The translations under genes were made by a program, and so were the position numbers. Below are positions 48,349 through 64,000 of a stretch of 64,000 bases of DNA, piece by piece (position 1 is the first letter of the stretch; every line of letters begins with the position of its first letter). Under the pieces are notes generated by a model. The model saw only the letters and a list, made by a program, of their open reading frames with translations, ran no database searches and was not told the origin of the DNA. The DNA comes from Amia ocellicauda (Eukaryota > Chordata > Actinopteri > Amiiformes > Amiidae): NCBI RefSeq assembly GCF_036373705.1, contig NC_089850.1, positions 20,443,256-20,507,255 of the forward strand, given 5' to 3'.

Positions 48349-48354
48349 AATAAA
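48349..48354 (+). terminator. Distal DNAJC27 polyadenylation signal candidate
   Basis: AATAAA in an AT-rich context 2.65 kb after the stop. Use inferred only from sequence. Confidence 0.35.
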
Positions 48355-49479
48355 ATATAAGACAAATGACCAGCCTGCCAAGCCCTTTTTTACTGCAGTG
48401 GTGTCTGTCTGTCTGTCTAGCTTTCAAGGTCTGTATTGGCATCTTCATATCTTAAAAGCCCAAATCCTGTCAGTCCTTCCTCGTACAGTTCCCGATCAGG
48501 TTCCTGATTCATGTTTCTTTCTCCACGTCTCTCGATAACACACTGTAACGTTTTGGTTGCTTTATAAATAAGAACAATTATGTGGCTTATAGGACCCTTT
48601 TAAATAAGGCATTGACAACACAAGTCATCTTGGCTGTCAAATGTTACTGTTACTCACACTGTCATCATCGCCAGAGAGTCTCTTTGCTATTAAAACACGA
48701 CAGGTGAAGAGGAATCTAGTGACAACTGTTATCCTCTCAGATCAGATGTCTTTCAGATCTCAAGGCCACACCCAATCCTGCAGATTTTAGAGATCTCTGA
48801 AAATGTTTACCTGCATTGATCCCTGGGAGAAAGAATTAACGTAAAAGCCTGAAATTGTACTCCGCTAATGGAATAATTAGTTCAATTAACTAGTTTAGAG
48901 CTCAAGTGAAATCCAATACCCCTCTGACACTACAGAAGACTATCTGAGGCACATGGTTTTGTGGACCAAAGGTGAAAAACAATATCATGGATTACAGTAC
49001 AGTGTAAGTGCACTGCAGTGCATTATAGTACAATACAGTACAGTATATTAGGGTGAAGCCCATAAGCTTCTCTAGGTCAAGAGACCAGGCAGTAAATAAT
49101 GACTCTGTATGAAAATGATGCACAAGTATTTTGCTGAAACTTACAACGGTATTGTGCTGCACTGTGCTACACTATAACTGCACCTTCAACTCCGATCATA
49201 TTACTACACACAAATCTAAAGTTATCATGTCTCAGGGATGTGTGTTTGTGTCTCGTCTTCTGCCTCGGTAATGGCAGTTTAATTTTTAATAGGTAAATCA
49301 ACTATTTCGGATGATATAAAGCAAAAATCACACTTACAGTTTAATCTTTCTAGTACAAAAGCTGAGGGAGCAGTTACAAATTGTTGGAATATATTATTAT
49401 TAATAAGAAGAATATTCCAGCAAGTCTGTTCCCTTGGCTAAGTGTTCACTAGATAGTAGATAGGGAATCTCGTTAATCT

Positions 49480-49481
<2 letters not shown>

Positions 49482-49519
<38 letters not shown>
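49482..49519. repeat. AAT microsatellite
   Basis: About twelve AAT units. Confidence 0.9.
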
Positions 49520-52500
49520 GAAGTGGGAGGGATAATTTTTCAAAGCACAACAATTTATTGGAAGAGGAACATATGGCTGTTAGGTAGATTTCCAACCTTG
49601 CACAGATCATCATTTATAATTAGCGAGAGCGAGATCACTGGCACGCGCTCTATCCAGCTTAATAGGAATATCCCCTGAACGCAGCTCAGCCTGGGAAACC
49701 AACTGTTCTCTCTGTCTCTCACACACAGACCCTAGTCTTGGGGAGGGTGGGTTATCTCCAGTAGAGCTGACAGTCCACCATTTCAGACACCCACTGTGTG
49801 AATGTGTTGAACCGCTTGTTCTCAAAGTGGCAGGGAAAAGCAGACAAACCAATCAATAAAAACACTTTACAACCAAGGCCAAGGCACACGCTGATGCCAA
49901 CGTTAGTAGGAACTGACCAGGTAAGACTAAAGTGGAATGGCACCATAATTACATGTCTTTCTCTGTACAGCATCTGCCCGTCCTGGTGCCATCTAGCCAA
50001 CTACCTATCGACCTATTAATATAGTGTATGTAAATGGCACAGTTGCAGTAGGTAAGCCAGGGCGGTGTGTGGGATTAACCGCTCAGAGGAGACGCCTCAG
50101 CACACCTGACCTCTAGGTTCCCACCCACTAATCGCCTCACATGGGCCAAAGCGTCACCGAATGTTCCAGACTGCTTTCATTGGCTTTCCTTTTTAAAAAT
50201 ATATAAATCCTGATCTTTCACCCCACACCCCACACTCCAAAGTAGCCAATAATAATAATACAGACCTCCATATATCTGGATTTGGGCTTTTTGAAACCAG
50301 GTTTGGCTCACACCCCAGACTGGCCCCTGAACCTCCTCCCACTGGTGGGAAGATTTCCATCCCTCCATCATTAGTGCTACTCAAAACGTTCTGACTGTGG
50401 GCTGAGCCTCCTCGCAAACTCAATAGATGGCATCTCACCCATGATGGTGTTGTGAAGCATTTTCCTTTCTAAGTGATAAACAATTATTCTGACAATCATT
50501 ATGTTATTGTCACCCACACCCACACAAAAATGTATTGTGTTTGGGTGTCTTTGTATTCAGTCATATTCCCAGCCAGTCATTAGTTTAGTGGGTCACTGTA
50601 CAGGTACACAACTTTTCCATATTAACAGTAAACAATGAGAGTCATTATAAAATATATGAGTATATCTGGAGTATATGTATATTCAGGTTCAGGTGTTGTG
50701 CAACTCACTTTTTGTGTGAGGCACAGTGATTGTAGACTGTGACAATGCTGCTACACACAGCACATTCATCAACAATACGACATCGACAATACCACTTGAT
50801 GCCAAGTTAATAATCCTGTTTAATTGACTTAATTTGGTGGCTCTCCCGATTCCTGTGCTATCCTCAGTCATGTTTTCCCTTCTTCCTTACCATACTTCTT
50901 TACTCTTTCCTGTTGGGGTTTACACTGGATCCGCTAGAAGGATTAACCTCAACAGCTTGCTGTAGTTAACTATCTTATAGGAAAGGGTCAAGAGAACAGC
51001 TTTTGCCATCTGGCTATCTGACTAAGAGTCAACACTACACTACAGACAACTGCTGTGCGGATACAAGACAACACCGAAGACTTACAAGCTTCCTACTGAC
51101 AGCCGAAGAGCGAGACACTGCATTTTGTAAAAAAATGATTCTTACATCAACTGCTGTATATTGTAAACCTCCACAAAACAAGAAGGAAAGGAACAAAGAC
51201 AAACAAAGACAACAGCAGCAGCAAACTGGTCTGGAATCAATACTCTAAATATCTTATTTGGCGATGCTTCTAGGTTACCCAAAAGCAAGAACAGGTGAGA
51301 GTTTGTGAAAGGACTGAAGGGGACCTGAATCCAAAGTTCTCATGTGGAGTTTCCGGACCTGTTGCTAGATTTCCTCATTTGCACAAAGGGATACAGATTG
51401 TTTTCATGGACTTATTCTCTATGATCCACAATGACTCGGGCACATATTATCATAACAACAAAGTCATGACACTTCTTCAGTTTGTACAGGAAGTTATCAG
51501 CACCAGCTAAAACACTGTGTTTTGGGAAAATTAATGTAAGTAGTAGTAGTAGTAGTTGTTGTGTTGTTGTATTGAAAAAAAAAATCTAATTTAGTCATAC
51601 CAGACTACTGAAAAAAGCCTTATTTGCATTTTGTCCTGTTTTAAAGCTTGTAATCCTAAAGGAATCTGCTAAGCAACATAATAATCATAATAATCGTAAC
51701 AACAACAATAATAATAATAATAATGGAACATGTATGGCTGGATTCACAGACCTTGATTCACAGTTCTTGTCCAGGACAACTCTACCTAAAATAACATTAG
51801 GTATTCATTGACTAGTGTTCATTTTAGTCTGTGAAACCAGACCTTAATTAAACACTTAGCAAACTCCTAGAATGCCTAGCCCTCGGCTGTTTGATTGCTG
51901 TGACAGATGACAGGTCCCAAGTCCTCCTCAGGTCGCGTGGTGAGCTGAAGCTGGCTGTGGGCCATTTGCCATGTTGAAATCCCTTTTCTTTTCCCTCTCA
52001 AGTTAGTCCACACAAACTGTGCATCTGTGGACCTTCTTCAGACTAACCCACTATCAGTGAAGTCCCAAAGAAAATGTATAAATCTTACTACTTATTGCAG
52101 TCAAGGTCAAGTCTAACAAAAAACAAAAAACAAAAAAACATTTAATTAAAAAAATGATTCAATGTGTAAGATGTGTAGCAGCAGAATCCACAGCGATTAG
52201 GTCTGTAGCATTAGCACAGCATAGCTATATTATAACATGCATGAAACCTGGCTGGATTCTTGTGGAACATTACACTGTGTCTCTTATTGCTCATTCTGGA
52301 CAATAAAAAAGGACTTGGTCCAGAATGGGCTGTAACTGACCTACAGTACTTCATATTCACTACTAAGGACATTAATACACAAGATAATATTTGGGCTTCT
52401 CTCTTATTCTACTATTTATGACGCTGGATTCTGAGATGTGACGTGCTTTCCTTGTTCCTGACTGTCAGGGTGCAGCGGTGGGGTGGCTGTGACGCCTCCT

Positions 52501-52542
52501 GAATCCTAAGGTCAGGCCTGCAGATACGCTGAGGTCACAGAC

Positions 52543-64000
<11,458 letters not shown>

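Larger units (their letters stand above)
45698..52542. other. DNAJC27 3'UTR and intergenic DNA
   Basis: No exon recognised on either strand. AATAAA at 45773-45778 lies close after the stop and another at 48349-48354; the 3'UTR may reach either. Simple repeats and one inverted L2 tail (about 46822-46895) are present. From 48.4 to 52.5 kb there is no recognised gene or element apart from AAT repeats. Confidence 0.7.

Overview
This is nuclear DNA from a vertebrate, most likely a ray-finned fish. Four multi-exon protein genes with GT-AG introns are present, together with fish-type repeats: Tc1/mariner elements, L2-like LINE tails and tRNA-derived SINEs. The POMC precursor has no gamma-MSH core in its N-terminal part, which favours a teleost. 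The species cannot be fixed from this window.

Layout: POMC (+, 2-1061, 5' end outside the window), EFR3B (-, 7642-30742, complete, 23 coding exons, 817 codons), DNAJC27 (+, 41684-45697, complete, 7 exons, 273 codons), and an adenylyl cyclase gene (+, 52543 to the window end, 18 exons seen, 3' end outside). Gene order and relative orientation of the first three match the human 2p23 block POMC-EFR3B-DNAJC27. In human the next gene is ADCY3, but here the cyclase reads as an ADCY8-type (Ca2+/calmodulin-stimulated) enzyme. This is the most interesting feature of the window. Human ADCY8 lies beside EFR3A on 8q24, so this gene may be an old paralogue of ADCY8 kept next to EFR3B.

Region by region: 1-1.5 kb is the POMC 3' part. 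1.5-7.6 kb is AT-rich, gene-free and probably largely EFR3B 3'UTR. 7.6-22.9 kb holds EFR3B exons 23 to 2; its introns carry an internally deleted L2-like LINE and a short MITE. 22.9-30.7 kb is EFR3B intron 1, with a 34-bp minisatellite, a SINE and a Tc1/mariner remnant interrupted by a composite SINE-like sequence. Exon 1 of EFR3B supplies only seven coding bases. 30.7-41.7 kb lies between the divergent EFR3B and DNAJC27 genes; it holds low-complexity tracts, one candidate alternative EFR3B first exon, and CpG-rich islets. 45.7-52.5 kb is DNAJC27 3'UTR and intergenic DNA. From 52.5 kb the cyclase gene runs to the end. Its introns contain LINE reverse-transcriptase fragments, a nearly intact Tc1/mariner element with perfect 29-bp inverted repeats, a GC-AG intron, and a CT microsatellite that abuts a splice acceptor.

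Functionally, POMC is a hormone precursor, EFR3B is a palmitoylated plasma-membrane anchor for PI4-kinase IIIalpha, DNAJC27 is a Rab-like GTPase fused to a J domain, and the cyclase makes cAMP. They are linked by old synteny and not by an operon-like mechanism. No prokaryotic-type system, CRISPR array or virus was seen.
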